DNA of 64,000 bases, taken from JAAOIF01 sp965206195. GTDB lineage: Bacteria > Pseudomonadota > Gammaproteobacteria > PS1 > Pseudothioglobaceae. The position numbers and the translations under genes were made by a program. Under the pieces are notes generated by a model that worked only from the letters and a program-made list of their open reading frames with translations, ran no database searches and had not been told where the DNA came from. Positions 16,598 to 25,049 of the stretch are shown piece after piece (position 1 is the first letter of the stretch; every line of letters starts with the position of its first letter). Location: NCBI GenBank assembly GCA_965206195.1, contig CBDBIZ010000011.1:434001-498000 (forward strand), given 5' to 3'.

Positions 16598-19500
16598 ATG
16601 CCAAAACGACATGATTTAAATAGCATACTGATTATTGGTGCTGGCCCAATTGTCATCGGACAAGCCTGTGAGTTCGATTATTCTGGCGCACAGGCTTGCA
16701 GTGCTTTGCGTGAAGAAGGGTATCGGGTTATTTTGGTTAATTCCAACCCAGCCACTATCATGACTGACCCGCAAATGGCAGACGCAACCTATATTGAGCC
16801 GATTGAATGGCGCACGGTTGAAAAAATTATTGCAGTTGAAAAACCTGATGCTTTATTGCCAACTATGGGCGGACAAACAGCACTTAATTGTGCATTAGAC
16901 CTAGAACGCCACGGCGTGTTAGCAAAACACGGCGTGGAGATGATTGGTGCTAAGAAAGAGGCAATTGATAAAGCCGAAGATCGCGATTTATTTCGCGCCG
17001 CAATGCTTAAAATTGGCTTAGACATGCCCAAAGCTGCGGTTGCACATAATCTAGCAGATGCACACAGAATTCAAGAAGAGGTTGGTTTTCCGACCGTTAT
17101 TCGCCCTTCATTTACTATGGGTGGCAGTGGCGGTGGTATTGCCTATAATAAACAAGAGTTTATTGAAATTTGTCAGCGTGGTTTAGACTTATCACCCACC
17201 AATGAACTACTGGTAGAAGAATCTATTTTGGGCTGGAAAGAGTTTGAAATGGAAGTGGTACGCGATAGTAAAGACAATTGCATCATCATTTGTTCGATTG
17301 AAAACTTTGACCCAATGGGGATTCACACTGGCGACTCTATTACCGTTGCCCCTGCACAAACACTCACCGACAAAGAATACCAAGTGATGCGCAACGCCTC
17401 TTTGGCGGTGCTTAGAGAAATTGGTGTGGATACTGGTGGTTCTAATGTACAGTTTGCACTCAATCCAGAAGACGGACGTCTCACCATTATTGAAATGAAC
17501 CCAAGAGTGTCGCGTTCCTCAGCACTCGCATCAAAAGCCACTGGCTTTCCGATTGCAAAGGTTGCTGCAAAACTGGCAGTTGGCTACACACTTGATGAAC
17601 TAGACAATGATATTACCAACGGCAAAACTCCTGCCTCGTTTGAACCAAGTATTGATTACGTGGTAACTAAAATTCCACGTTTTGCTTTTGAAAAATTTCC
17701 CAAGGCTGACGATAGACTGACCACACAAATGAAATCTGTGGGTGAAGTGATGGCTATGGGTTCAACCTTCCAAGAATCCTTGCAAAAAGCTCTACGAGGA
17801 CTGGAAACAGACAAATCGGGATTAGACCCGATTGTGGATTTGAGTGCAGATGATGCCAAGAGTAAAATACGTTCTGAGTGTATTTCAGCTAGAGATGAGC
17901 GCATTTTTTACTTAGCTGACGCTTTTAGATTGGGCATGAGCCTTGAAGAAGTGTTTGATTTATCCAAAATAGACCCTTGGTTCTTGGCTCAAATTAAAGA
18001 TATTGTCTCCACCGAAATGCAAATAATTGGCGATGATATTGCTCAGATTGATGCTCAACAACTGTTTACACTCAAACGCAAAGGATTCTCAGATATGCGT
18101 TTAGCGAGTTTGTTAAGCTGTAATGAGTCTAGTGTGCGAGAAAGGCGTAAAGCACTGAATGTAAAGCCAGTTTTTAAAAGGGTTGATAGTTGCGCTGCTG
18201 AGTTTGACACACAAACAGCCTATTTGTATTCAACTTATCAGCAAGAGTGCGAAGCCAGTCCAACTAACAAGAAAAAAATCATGATTCTCGGTGGCGGGCC
18301 AAATCGTATTGGACAAGGCATTGAATTTGATTATTGTTGTGTTCATGCCTCGTTAGCCTTGCGTGAAGAGGGCTTTGAGACGATTATGGTAAATTGTAAT
18401 CCTGAAACCGTTTCCACCGATTATGATATTTCTGATCGCCTATATTTTGAACCATTAACTCTAGAAGATGTGTTGGCAGTAATTGAGCTTGAAAATCCAG
18501 ACGGCATTATTGTGCATTATGGTGGGCAAACTCCGCTCAAACTCGCTGATGCGTTAGAAAAAAGCGGTGCTAGAATTATCGGCACCAACCCAGATGCAAT
18601 TGATTTGGCAGAAGACAGAGAGCGTTTTTCTAAAATGTTGCAAAGCCTAAACCTTAAGCAGCCGTTGAATGGTACGGCACGTTCACTAGAACAAGCTCAA
18701 GATATTGCCAGTGCAATTGGCTTTCCGTTAGTAGTTCGACCTTCTTATGTGTTAGGCGGTCGGGCGATGGAAATTGTGTATGATAAAGACAGTCTTGGAC
18801 ATTATATACATACTGCAGTGCAAGTCTCAAACGACTCACCAGTGCTGTTGGATTCTTTTTTGGACCACGCTATTGAAGTCGATATCGACGTAATTAGTGA
18901 TGGTACGGACGTGGTGATTGGTGGTATTATGCAACATATTGAACAAGCTGGCATTCATTCAGGTGATTCTGCTTGCTCATTGCCACCTTACTCGTTGGCT
19001 GATGATGTGCTTGATGAGATGCGCGTCCAAGTGATAGCGATGGCAAAAGCACTTAAAGTGGTCGGACTGATGAACACTCAATTAGCGTATCAAGATGGTG
19101 AAATTTATGTCATTGAGGTCAATCCTCGCGCCTCGCGTACTGTGCCGTTTGTATCAAAGGCCATTGGCGCGCCACTGGCTAATATTAGCGCCAAAGTTAT
19201 GGTAGGCATTTCACTTAAACAACAAGGCTTCTTGAGTGAAATTATTCCACAGCATTTTAGCGTTAAAGAAGCGGTGTTTCCTTTTAATAAATTTTTAGGT
19301 GTTGACCCGATTCTAGGACCAGAGATGCGCTCAACTGGTGAAGTAATGGGTGTGGGTGATGATTTTGCCTCAGCTTTTGACAAAGCACAACTTGCAGCAG
19401 GTGATCGTGCACCAGAAAATGGCAAAGTGTTTGTGAGTTTGCGTAAACTTGATCGCGATGATTTGGTTAATCTTGGTCAACGCTTGGTAAAGCAAGGTTT

Positions 19501-19804
19501 TACTTTAGTAGCAACCCGCAGTAATAAAGAGGCATTAATAGCGGCTGGTTTAGAATGCAAAATGGTCAATAAAGTCTCAGAAGGCTCGCCAAATATTGTC
19601 GATATGATTAAAAATGATGACATTAATCTAATTATCAATTCTACTGAAGACACCCAAGGTGTGGAAGATGCAGCTGAGATTCGTCGTCAAGCTTTGGTGC
19701 GTAAGGTAGTTTGCACCACCACCGTAGCAGCAGCATTTGCTATGTTAGACGGGTTAAATGCACATGATAAAATTAGCGTTAGAAGTTTACAATCACTATA
19801 TTAA
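16598..19804 (+). CDS. carB: Carbamoyl-phosphate synthase large subunit
   Basis: 1068-residue synthase with duplicated ATP-grasp halves. Seen: IGAGPIVIGQACEFDYSGAQ at the start of the first half and LGGGPNRIGQGIEFDYCCVH at the start of the second, each with EMNPRVSRSSALASKATG or EVNPRASRTVPFVSKAIG metal-site motifs, and a C-terminal MGS-like regulatory domain (VSLRKLDRDDL to the end) where allosteric effectors act. Full length, no frameshift. It follows mlaA by 25 bases and is followed by greA 11 bases on. Confidence 0.97.
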   Translation: MPKRHDLNSILIIGAGPIVIGQACEFDYSGAQACSALREEGYRVILVNSNPATIMTDPQMADATYIEPIEWRTVEKIIAVEKPDALLPTMGGQTALNCALDLERHGVLAKHGVEMIGAKKEAIDKAEDRDLFRAAMLKIGLDMPKAAVAHNLADAHRIQEEVGFPTVIRPSFTMGGSGGGIAYNKQEFIEICQRGLDLSPTNELLVEESILGWKEFEMEVVRDSKDNCIIICSIENFDPMGIHTGDSITVAPAQTLTDKEYQVMRNASLAVLREIGVDTGGSNVQFALNPEDGRLTIIEMNPRVSRSSALASKATGFPIAKVAAKLAVGYTLDELDNDITNGKTPASFEPSIDYVVTKIPRFAFEKFPKADDRLTTQMKSVGEVMAMGSTFQESLQKALRGLETDKSGLDPIVDLSADDAKSKIRSECISARDERIFYLADAFRLGMSLEEVFDLSKIDPWFLAQIKDIVSTEMQIIGDDIAQIDAQQLFTLKRKGFSDMRLASLLSCNESSVRERRKALNVKPVFKRVDSCAAEFDTQTAYLYSTYQQECEASPTNKKKIMILGGGPNRIGQGIEFDYCCVHASLALREEGFETIMVNCNPETVSTDYDISDRLYFEPLTLEDVLAVIELENPDGIIVHYGGQTPLKLADALEKSGARIIGTNPDAIDLAEDRERFSKMLQSLNLKQPLNGTARSLEQAQDIASAIGFPLVVRPSYVLGGRAMEIVYDKDSLGHYIHTAVQVSNDSPVLLDSFLDHAIEVDIDVISDGTDVVIGGIMQHIEQAGIHSGDSACSLPPYSLADDVLDEMRVQVIAMAKALKVVGLMNTQLAYQDGEIYVIEVNPRASRTVPFVSKAIGAPLANISAKVMVGISLKQQGFLSEIIPQHFSVKEAVFPFNKFLGVDPILGPEMRSTGEVMGVGDDFASAFDKAQLAAGDRAPENGKVFVSLRKLDRDDLVNLGQRLVKQGFTLVATRSNKEALIAAGLECKMVNKVSEGSPNIVDMIKNDDINLIINSTEDTQGVEDAAEIRRQALVRKVVCTTTVAAAFAMLDGLNAHDKISVRSLQSLY

Positions 19805-19815
19805 AGGAACTCAGG

Positions 19816-20292
19816 ATGGAAAACACACCAATGACCGTTACAGGTGCCAAAGCACTAGAAGCAGAATTGTTCAAACTCAAAGATGTTGAGCGCCCACGCA
19901 TTGTGGAGGAAATCGCCACTGCGCGCGCCCATGGTGATCTCAAAGAAAACGCCGAATATCACGCCGCCAAAGAGGAACAAGGTTTTATCGAAGGACGTAT
20001 TAAAGAAATCCAGTCAAAACTCTCACGTATGCAAGTGATTGACGTGACTAAACTTAATCAAGACGGACGTTGTGTGTTTGGCACCACCGTTACTTTGATG
20101 AATGTTGGAGATGAGAATGAAATTACCTATCAAATTGTCGGCGAAGACGAGGCTGATATTACACAAAACAAAATCTCATGCCACTCGCCTATTGCCAAAG
20201 CCTTGATGGGCAATGAAGAAGGCGAACAGGTAGTCGTCAAAGCCCCACAAGGCGATATAATTTACGAAATCCTAGATGTCAAATACCTTTAG
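19816..20292 (+). CDS. greA: Transcription elongation factor GreA
   Basis: 158-residue factor that rescues backtracked RNA polymerase by stimulating transcript cleavage. Seen: the N-terminal coiled coil with acidic tip (GDLKENAEYHAAKEEQGFIE) and the C-terminal FKBP-like domain (FGTTVTLMN, ISCHSPIAKALMGNEEGE). It is the last gene of carA-mlaA-carB-greA; a carB-greA link is common in gammaproteobacteria. An aaggaactcagg ribosome site precedes it. Confidence 0.96.
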   Translation: MENTPMTVTGAKALEAELFKLKDVERPRIVEEIATARAHGDLKENAEYHAAKEEQGFIEGRIKEIQSKLSRMQVIDVTKLNQDGRCVFGTTVTLMNVGDENEITYQIVGEDEADITQNKISCHSPIAKALMGNEEGEQVVVKAPQGDIIYEILDVKYL

Positions 20293-20377
20293 CAATACCA
20301 GTTTTGCAACACTACGGGCGAGAGGGTCGTACCATCTAACCTTTTTTGTTTTATTTTTGTTGCTTTGTTGCCTAACT

Positions 20378-20473
20378 TCAAGCTCTAAACGCAATTTTTT
20401 GTTGGTTAATAATACCTGATTCAAGCACCGCTTGAGGTGTTTGATAATTTAGGCTTTTGCTTGGTGAATTATT
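20378..20473 (-). pseudogene. C-terminal remnant of an IS30/IS3-type transposase
   Basis: Thirty-one codons read NNSPSKSLNYQTPQAVLESG then IINQQKIAFRA and TGA. This matches the end of DDE integrase-core transposases, where a run like N.RPRKxLxYxTPxEVF precedes a short VALRS-type tail. An in-frame TAG lies directly upstream and no further transposase sequence is seen. It is the only recognisable part of the 670-base gap after greA, so an insertion sequence has been lost here. Confidence 0.55.
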
Positions 20474-20516
20474 CTAGTGGTGGTGCCATTATCAATACTA
20501 ACAGCAAAACAAAGCA

Positions 20517-20696
20517 ATGTGGTACGACTCATTAACGTGTGGCAATCTTAATCATCAAGCATGGATAGATTTCCACAAAATTTCACCGCTGGTCAATTCT
20601 ATAAATCCCGTTGATTACCAACTGCAATTAGCAGCAGTAGCACAAACTCATTTTGTGGGTCAAAAAGACTTGGCCACGGCTGCCTTTTTAAATTAA
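20517..20696 (+). CDS. Small hypothetical protein or gene fragment (59 residues)
   Basis: An ATG-initiated frame begins MWYDSLTCGNLNHQAWIDFH and ends QKDLATAAFLN; composition looks protein-like and the middle is hydrophobic (LQLAAVAQTHF). No ribosome site is evident and I recognise no family. It lies in decayed DNA beside an IS remnant, and the stop falls in a 13-base tandem duplication (tttaaattaaaat twice), so it may be the truncated end of a larger gene. From 20700 to 20960 I see nothing definite. Confidence 0.25.
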   Translation: MWYDSLTCGNLNHQAWIDFHKISPLVNSINPVDYQLQLAAVAQTHFVGQKDLATAAFLN

Positions 20697-20960
20697 AATT
20701 TTAAATTAAAATCTCCCTTTTCTACCAAAGTGAAAAAAATAGTGGTTGTCCCAAAGCAAACTCACGGCTATTGTTGGGGATAAAATTTGGGCAGAATTAC
20801 TCCAAGGTTTGTGACAATTTAATAATTTAAAGCCTCATAAGGCCACTCTAAGTCTGACCTATTTTCTTAGCTCACTATGAGTTATGGTTAAAGTTATCCA
20901 AGATTAAAAACTTAGCTAAATCCTACCCTCATTTCATCAATCCTTTGATAAATTATGGCT

Positions 20961-21434
20961 TTAACGGTTTAACTTGCGCCATTTATAGGGCTTGATTGGC
21001 GGTTTATAAAATCCCCAAAATCCACGTTTTTTCTCTCTTGCCAAATTTTGTGCTTGGCGATAGTTGCGTTTATGGGAAAACGCCATACCCTGCTCTACCA
21101 TATATTTACCAATATTTATCTTATCCTTATAAACCTTAACCAAAATCCGCTGATAATGGTCAGTACCAATAGCTTTAATAGATAATTTTCCAGGAAGATT
21201 TTGCAAAATTTGTTGTAAATATTTTTTAGCTAATTGACCGCAATCAAGTATTTGATTATGGGTTTTTTGACAGGTTTGCCCTATTTCAGGTGTGTCAATG
21301 CCTTTAATACGCATTTGCATGCTAATGCTATCACCATCAACAATATAGAGCGTCTTTTCGCTATTGAGTATGAAATCACTGGGCATGGCAAAAGCATTCA
21401 TAGTCATTATCAAGCACAAAATAAATAATTTCAT
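20961..21434 (-). CDS. Secreted thermonuclease-like (SNase family) protein
   Basis: 157 residues from MKLFILCLIMTMNAFA, which is a signal peptide; upstream in-frame ATGs (to 21488) would hide it and overlap hisI. The SNase/OB-fold core is visible: LYIVDGDSISMQMRIKGIDT with PEIGQTC, then GTDHYQRILVKVYKDKINIG, MVEQGMAF and AREKKRGFW. The catalytic Arg-Glu-Arg pattern is only partly conserved: the first Arg in RIKGIDTPE is present, QRILVKV corresponds to the usual GRxLAxV, and Glu is seen in YMVEQGMA. Probably exported to the periplasm as a nuclease or nucleic-acid-binding protein. The DNA is notably AT-rich. Confidence 0.8.
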   Translation of the reverse strand: MKLFILCLIMTMNAFAMPSDFILNSEKTLYIVDGDSISMQMRIKGIDTPEIGQTCQKTHNQILDCGQLAKKYLQQILQNLPGKLSIKAIGTDHYQRILVKVYKDKINIGKYMVEQGMAFSHKRNYRQAQNLAREKKRGFWGFYKPPIKPYKWRKLNR

Positions 21435-21486
21435 CTGTTGATAGAGTGGCGTAAAATCAATCATTTTATTCCTAAATAGTCGTTGC

Positions 21487-21867
21487 ATGAGTGCATTAAA
21501 ACAAATACAGGTTGACGCTCAAGGTTTGATCCCTGCAATCGCTCAAGATTTTGAGACTGGAGAAGTCTTGATGTTTGCATGGATGAATAAACAATCATTA
21601 GCACTCACGATTGAAAAACAACAAGCCGTTTATTATTCGCGTTCGCGCAAAAAACTTTGGTTTAAAGGTGAGCAGTCAGGGCACATACAACACATCAAAG
21701 CAATCTATACCGATTGTGATAATGATGTTATTTTACTCAAAGTTGAACAAATCGGTGGCATTGCCTGTCATACTGGTAGGCAATCTTGTTTTTTTCAAAA
21801 ATTAAAAGATGATAATTGGCAAACTGTCAGCGAAGTGATTAAAAACCCAAAACACATTTATGGATAA
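21487..21867 (+). CDS. hisI: Phosphoribosyl-AMP cyclohydrolase
   Basis: Third step of histidine synthesis. 126 residues, stand-alone (in E. coli it is fused to HisE). Seen: FETGEVLMFAWMNKQSLALT, YYSRSRKKLWFKGEQSGH, the zinc/magnesium motif IYTDCDNDVILLKVEQ and ACHTGRQSCFF. It overlaps hisE by 8 bases and starts opposite the nuclease gene. The rest of the his operon is not in this window. Confidence 0.96.
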   Translation: MSALKQIQVDAQGLIPAIAQDFETGEVLMFAWMNKQSLALTIEKQQAVYYSRSRKKLWFKGEQSGHIQHIKAIYTDCDNDVILLKVEQIGGIACHTGRQSCFFQKLKDDNWQTVSEVIKNPKHIYG

Positions 21868-22177
21868 TATATTAACCAAACTAGAACAACTATTAGAAGA
21901 GAGAAAATCTGCCAAAGCAGATGAATCTTATGTGGCTTTTTTGTACGATAAAGGGCTAGATAAAATTTTGAAAAAAATTGGTGAAGAAGCTACTGAGGTG
22001 ATTATGGCTGCTAAAGACGGCAAAAGCGATCAAATCATTTATGAAGTGGCAGACCTTTGGTTTCATACTTTGGTATTACTACGCCACAAAGATATAGAAA
22101 TCGATAAAATACAAGATGAATTATCAAGGCGATTTGGCTTATCAGGTTTAAGCGAAAAAGCCAGTAGAAATCAATAA
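21860..22177 (+). CDS. hisE: Phosphoribosyl-ATP pyrophosphatase
   Basis: Second step of histidine synthesis. 105 residues, MazG-like all-alpha fold. Seen: KILKKIGEEATEVIMAAKDG and YEVADLWFHTLVLL, holding the magnesium-binding Glu/Asp residues. It overlaps hisI and lies 15 bases before tatA. The hisI-hisE-tatABC order recurs in many proteobacteria. Confidence 0.96.
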   Translation: MDNILTKLEQLLEERKSAKADESYVAFLYDKGLDKILKKIGEEATEVIMAAKDGKSDQIIYEVADLWFHTLVLLRHKDIEIDKIQDELSRRFGLSGLSEKASRNQ

Positions 22178-22192
22178 AAAAAGGGGAATATT

Positions 22193-22405
22193 ATGCCGGG
22201 AATTTATGAATTACTTATTATACTTGTGATTGTCTTACTTATTTTTGGTGGCAAACGTCTTAAAAATATTGGTAGCGACTTAGGCGGTGCTATTAAAGGC
22301 TTTAAAAAATCAATGAAAAGTAGTGAAAGCCAAAAAATCAACAACAAAGATGATGTGGTTGAAGCCAAAGTCGTTAAACAAGAAGACACCACACATACTA
22401 AATAA
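22193..22405 (+). CDS. tatA: Twin-arginine translocation protein TatA
   Basis: 70-residue pore-forming subunit of the Tat system, which exports folded proteins. One N-terminal membrane helix (YELLIILVIVLLIFGGKRL) and an amphipathic helix (GGAIKGFKKSMK) with a charged tail, the classic TatA plan. An aaaggggaat ribosome site precedes the ATG. First gene of tatABC. Confidence 0.95.
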   Translation: MPGIYELLIILVIVLLIFGGKRLKNIGSDLGGAIKGFKKSMKSSESQKINNKDDVVEAKVVKQEDTTHTK

Positions 22406-22414
22406 ACCCAGTGT

Positions 22415-22708
22415 ATGTTTGATATTGGTTTTTGGGAATTTGCTTTAATCGGCGTTATCACATTAATCGTCATCGGCCCTGAAAAAATGCCAGCCATCGC
22501 CAGAAAGGCTGGACGCACTATTGGTAAAGTGAAAAAATTTATTACTAAAATTCAACAAGATATTAGCGATGAAATTGACACTGATACAATCAAAGCGCAT
22601 TTAAATCTTGAAGATAAAGACAATAATATTGTTGAAATTTTTGATGAAACCAAAAACACGCTAAACGACATCAAGCAAGATAGCGAACAAAACAACAAAA
22701 CGCTATGA
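22415..22708 (+). CDS. tatB: Sec-independent translocase protein TatB
   Basis: 97-residue partner of TatC in the Tat substrate receptor. Seen: MFDIGFWEFALIGVITLIVI then GPEKMPAIARKAGRTIGKVK, with the conserved Glu at the start of the helix and the GPE(R/K)LP hinge as GPEKMP. The charged C-terminal tail is shorter than in E. coli. It overlaps tatC by 4 bases. Confidence 0.95.
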   Translation: MFDIGFWEFALIGVITLIVIGPEKMPAIARKAGRTIGKVKKFITKIQQDISDEIDTDTIKAHLNLEDKDNNIVEIFDETKNTLNDIKQDSEQNNKTL

Positions 22709-23574
22709 CTCAAAAACACATCAAACAAGAAATGAGTTTTGTCGGGCATTTGGTCGAATTGCGTGATAAGCTTTTGCATTCTGTTATTGCCATTTTATTG
22801 ATATTTATTGGTATTTTCCCGTTCGCTAATGAGGTTTATACTTTCATAGCTGCACCCATTATCAATGTCTTGCCAGCCGACACTAATATCATCGCTATCG
22901 GAGTTATTTCACCATTTTTAACACCACTTAAAATGGCACTTATTTTTGCTGTGTATGTGGCGATGCCTTATTTGCTCTATCAAATTTGGTCTTTTGTAGC
23001 ACCCGCCTTGTACCAGCACGAGAAGCAAATGATTGTTCCTTTAGTGGTTTCATCCACGCTACTATTTTACAGCGGTCTGTTATTTTCGTTTTATATTGTT
23101 TTTCCAGTAATTTTTGGGTTTTTGTCCAGTATTGGCCCAAATGTTGTTGATTTCACTCCCGATATTCAATACTACCTGGATTTTGTGCTCAAAGTCTCAT
23201 TTGCCTTTGGAGTGGCGTTTGAAGTACCGATTGCCACTATTTTGCTGGTGATGTTTGACGCGGTTAGCGTTGAGGTACTAAAAAAGAATCGTGCTTACGT
23301 AATTATTGGTGCTTTTGCACTAGGTATGTTGCTCACACCACCCGATATTATCTCACAAACACTAATTGCCATCCCGATGTGGCTATTATTTGAAGCGGGT
23401 TTGATTTTTGCGCCAATGTTCAAGGCACGAAAAAAACAACCAAACATCGGCGCTGATACCGCTGAGCCTCAATCAGGTGCAAATGACAAGGAGGAGGATG
23501 ATTGGGATGATGTGCAAATGGAAGCAGAAATGGAAAAAATCGACGCCGAAATGGAAAAATTAGACAAACAATAA
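22705..23574 (+). CDS. tatC: Sec-independent translocase protein TatC
   Basis: 289-residue, six-helix receptor for twin-arginine signals. Seen: N-terminal SFVGHLVELRDKLLHS with the signal-binding Glu, LKMALIFAVYVAMPYLLYQIW, and VSFAFGVAFEVPIATILL with the conserved Phe/Glu. The tail after the last helix is acidic (KEEDDWDDVQMEAEMEKIDA), longer than in many TatC proteins. The gene ends 29 bases from the convergent ANTAR gene. Confidence 0.96.
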   Translation: MTQKHIKQEMSFVGHLVELRDKLLHSVIAILLIFIGIFPFANEVYTFIAAPIINVLPADTNIIAIGVISPFLTPLKMALIFAVYVAMPYLLYQIWSFVAPALYQHEKQMIVPLVVSSTLLFYSGLLFSFYIVFPVIFGFLSSIGPNVVDFTPDIQYYLDFVLKVSFAFGVAFEVPIATILLVMFDAVSVEVLKKNRAYVIIGAFALGMLLTPPDIISQTLIAIPMWLLFEAGLIFAPMFKARKKQPNIGADTAEPQSGANDKEEDDWDDVQMEAEMEKIDAEMEKLDKQ

Positions 23575-23603
23575 CTTTAGGTTTTAATAAATAGTAAAAA
23601 CGC

Positions 23604-24188
23604 TTATTCTAATAGCTCAAAAGCATTAATCACACTCTCAGCCACATCAACAATACGCTTATTTTTATCCATAGCCATCTTACGCAATGCTTGATAAGCA
23701 TAATCCTCATTAATGTTTTTATGCTGCATTAATAAACCTTTGGCTTTTTCAACGGCTTTGCGCTCTGAAAGTTGATTTCGAGTTGCATCTAGTTCATCTT
23801 TGAGTGCCTGAAACTCTCTAAAACGCGCCATTGCTACATCGATAATCGGTTGTACTCGATTTTCTTCAAGACCATCAACAATATAAGCATTAACGCCTGA
23901 TTTAATCGCTGAGCTTGCCATTTCTGAGTTAGATTGTTCGGCAAACATCACAATTGGCTTGGGTTTGGTTTTGTTAATATCAGTGAGATTAGCAAATACG
24001 CTTGCATCAGGAATATCAGAGTTAACAATTACTACATCAGCATGGGTCATCTCGTTGCTGTCTTGCAATTTGGCACTGTCCTCCATGCGACAAATCACCT
24101 CATGGCCTTTATCTTGCAAAGCACGACGCAACATTGCTGAGCGGCCTGTATTTTCATCCACCAGGATAATTTTTAAAGCTGTATTCAT
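23604..24188 (-). CDS. NasT-like ANTAR response regulator (RNA-binding antiterminator)
   Basis: 194 residues: an N-terminal receiver-like domain (1-120), a linker helix, and a C-terminal ANTAR domain (about 133-190; LSERKAVEKAKGLLMQHKNI, with ALRKMAMDKNKRIVDVAE). PIVMF, IKSGVNAYIVDG and PIIDVAMARF match NasT of nitrate-assimilation systems. The phosphoacceptor position has Asn56 (VVIVNSDIPD) where NasT has Asp, so phosphorylation control is doubtful. ANTAR proteins bind paired hexaloop hairpins and block termination. Such a structure lies in the glnK leader 2.5 kb away on the same strand (26653-26736). The partner sensor NasS is not in the window. Confidence 0.9.
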   Translation of the reverse strand: MNTALKIILVDENTGRSAMLRRALQDKGHEVICRMEDSAKLQDSNEMTHADVVIVNSDIPDASVFANLTDINKTKPKPIVMFAEQSNSEMASSAIKSGVNAYIVDGLEENRVQPIIDVAMARFREFQALKDELDATRNQLSERKAVEKAKGLLMQHKNINEDYAYQALRKMAMDKNKRIVDVAESVINAFELLE

Positions 24189-24253
24189 GACCAGAGAATT
24201 TTACCCTTGAATGTTGTGCAGAATTGAAAAATCATTCATTGAGGCTCATAACG

Positions 24254-24282
24254 AAAAAATGCCAGTCATACAAACTGGCATT
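24254..24282 (-). terminator. Intrinsic terminator of the glnK-amtB-porin operon
   Basis: The 9-bp stem aatgccagt/actggcatt is followed on the minus strand by six T residues. It lies about 25 bases after the porin stop codon and separates that operon from the ANTAR gene. Confidence 0.8.
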
Positions 24283-24305
24283 TAACGCTTTAAAAGTAAA
24301 AAGCC

Positions 24306-24968
24306 TTAGAATGATTTACTAATGCTAAACACCACATTGCTTTGGTCGCCATCACCATCAATATCAGCATCTGTATAGCTAAGTGCAAAATCTAGTCCAA
24401 CAAAAGATTTGCCAATGCCAATACCGTAAAAGTCATTAACATTGTCATAATCACCATAAGTAACTGAGAAGTCAATGTCTTCGAATGTAGTGCCATAAGA
24501 AACTTCAACATAATTCTCTACATCAGTGCCATTCGAAAAATCACTCAAACCAGCATAATAGGTTAGATTTAATCCACCGTATGAGCCGCCTACGTAAACC
24601 TCTTCAAAATTAAGCCCAGCCTCACTCGGATAGCGATAAGCAATATAACCCACTTCATAGCCAAAGCCATCCATTTCACCTGCGTAAGAAGCGTACAGAT
24701 CAAATTCTGCTGAAGCGTCTGAGTTAAAATCAACATTTGAACCCCAAACACCGGCTGCAAAACCGCTCTCATGCGCATAGTCAAAACCACCTTGGATGGC
24801 AGGTTCATCATCGGTCTGAGTCAGTCCACGCCATACATAGTCGCTAGCAAGTGTTACATTGCCAGTAATAGAATGTGCAGATACCTGCTTATCTTCAGCG
24901 AATGTTGTTGCACTCATCATTGAGCCTAAAGATAATGCTAATAATAGTTTTTTTGTCTTGTTTTTCAT
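24306..24968 (-). CDS. TorF-family putative porin
   Basis: 220 residues from MKNKTKKLLLALSLGSMMSA, a signal peptide behind an aaggaaaaa ribosome site; the longer frame to 25019 lacks one. The mature protein is Tyr/Gly/Asp-rich with alternating beta strands and ends in Phe (SISKSF), as outer-membrane barrels do. The opening VTLASDYVWRGLTQTDDEPA is the signature of the TorF/gcw_chp family of small putative porins. It follows amtB, so it may admit ammonium or another nitrogen compound through the outer membrane (inference). A terminator follows. Confidence 0.85.
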   Translation of the reverse strand: MKNKTKKLLLALSLGSMMSATTFAEDKQVSAHSITGNVTLASDYVWRGLTQTDDEPAIQGGFDYAHESGFAAGVWGSNVDFNSDASAEFDLYASYAGEMDGFGYEVGYIAYRYPSEAGLNFEEVYVGGSYGGLNLTYYAGLSDFSNGTDVENYVEVSYGTTFEDIDFSVTYGDYDNVNDFYGIGIGKSFVGLDFALSYTDADIDGDGDQSNVVFSISKSF

Positions 24969-25003
24969 ATTTTTTTCCTTATTTTTTAAGTTTATTAAAA
25001 TTT

Positions 25004-25040
25004 GGCTAAAAGCAAGCAATTAAACCGCTTACTTTTAACC
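25004..25040 (-). promoter_or_regulatory. Strong intergenic hairpin between amtB and the porin gene
   Basis: On the minus strand ggttaaaagtaagc pairs over 14 positions (two G-U) with gcttgcttttagcc around a 9-base loop. No T run follows, so it is more likely an mRNA-stabilising or processing hairpin, or a partial terminator, letting amtB and the porin be expressed at different levels. Confidence 0.55.
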
Positions 25041-25049
25041 GTGTTGTTG

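Noticed and set aside
21435..21488. Longer N-terminus of the nuclease
   Set aside because: The extra residues would precede the signal peptide and overlap the hisI start.
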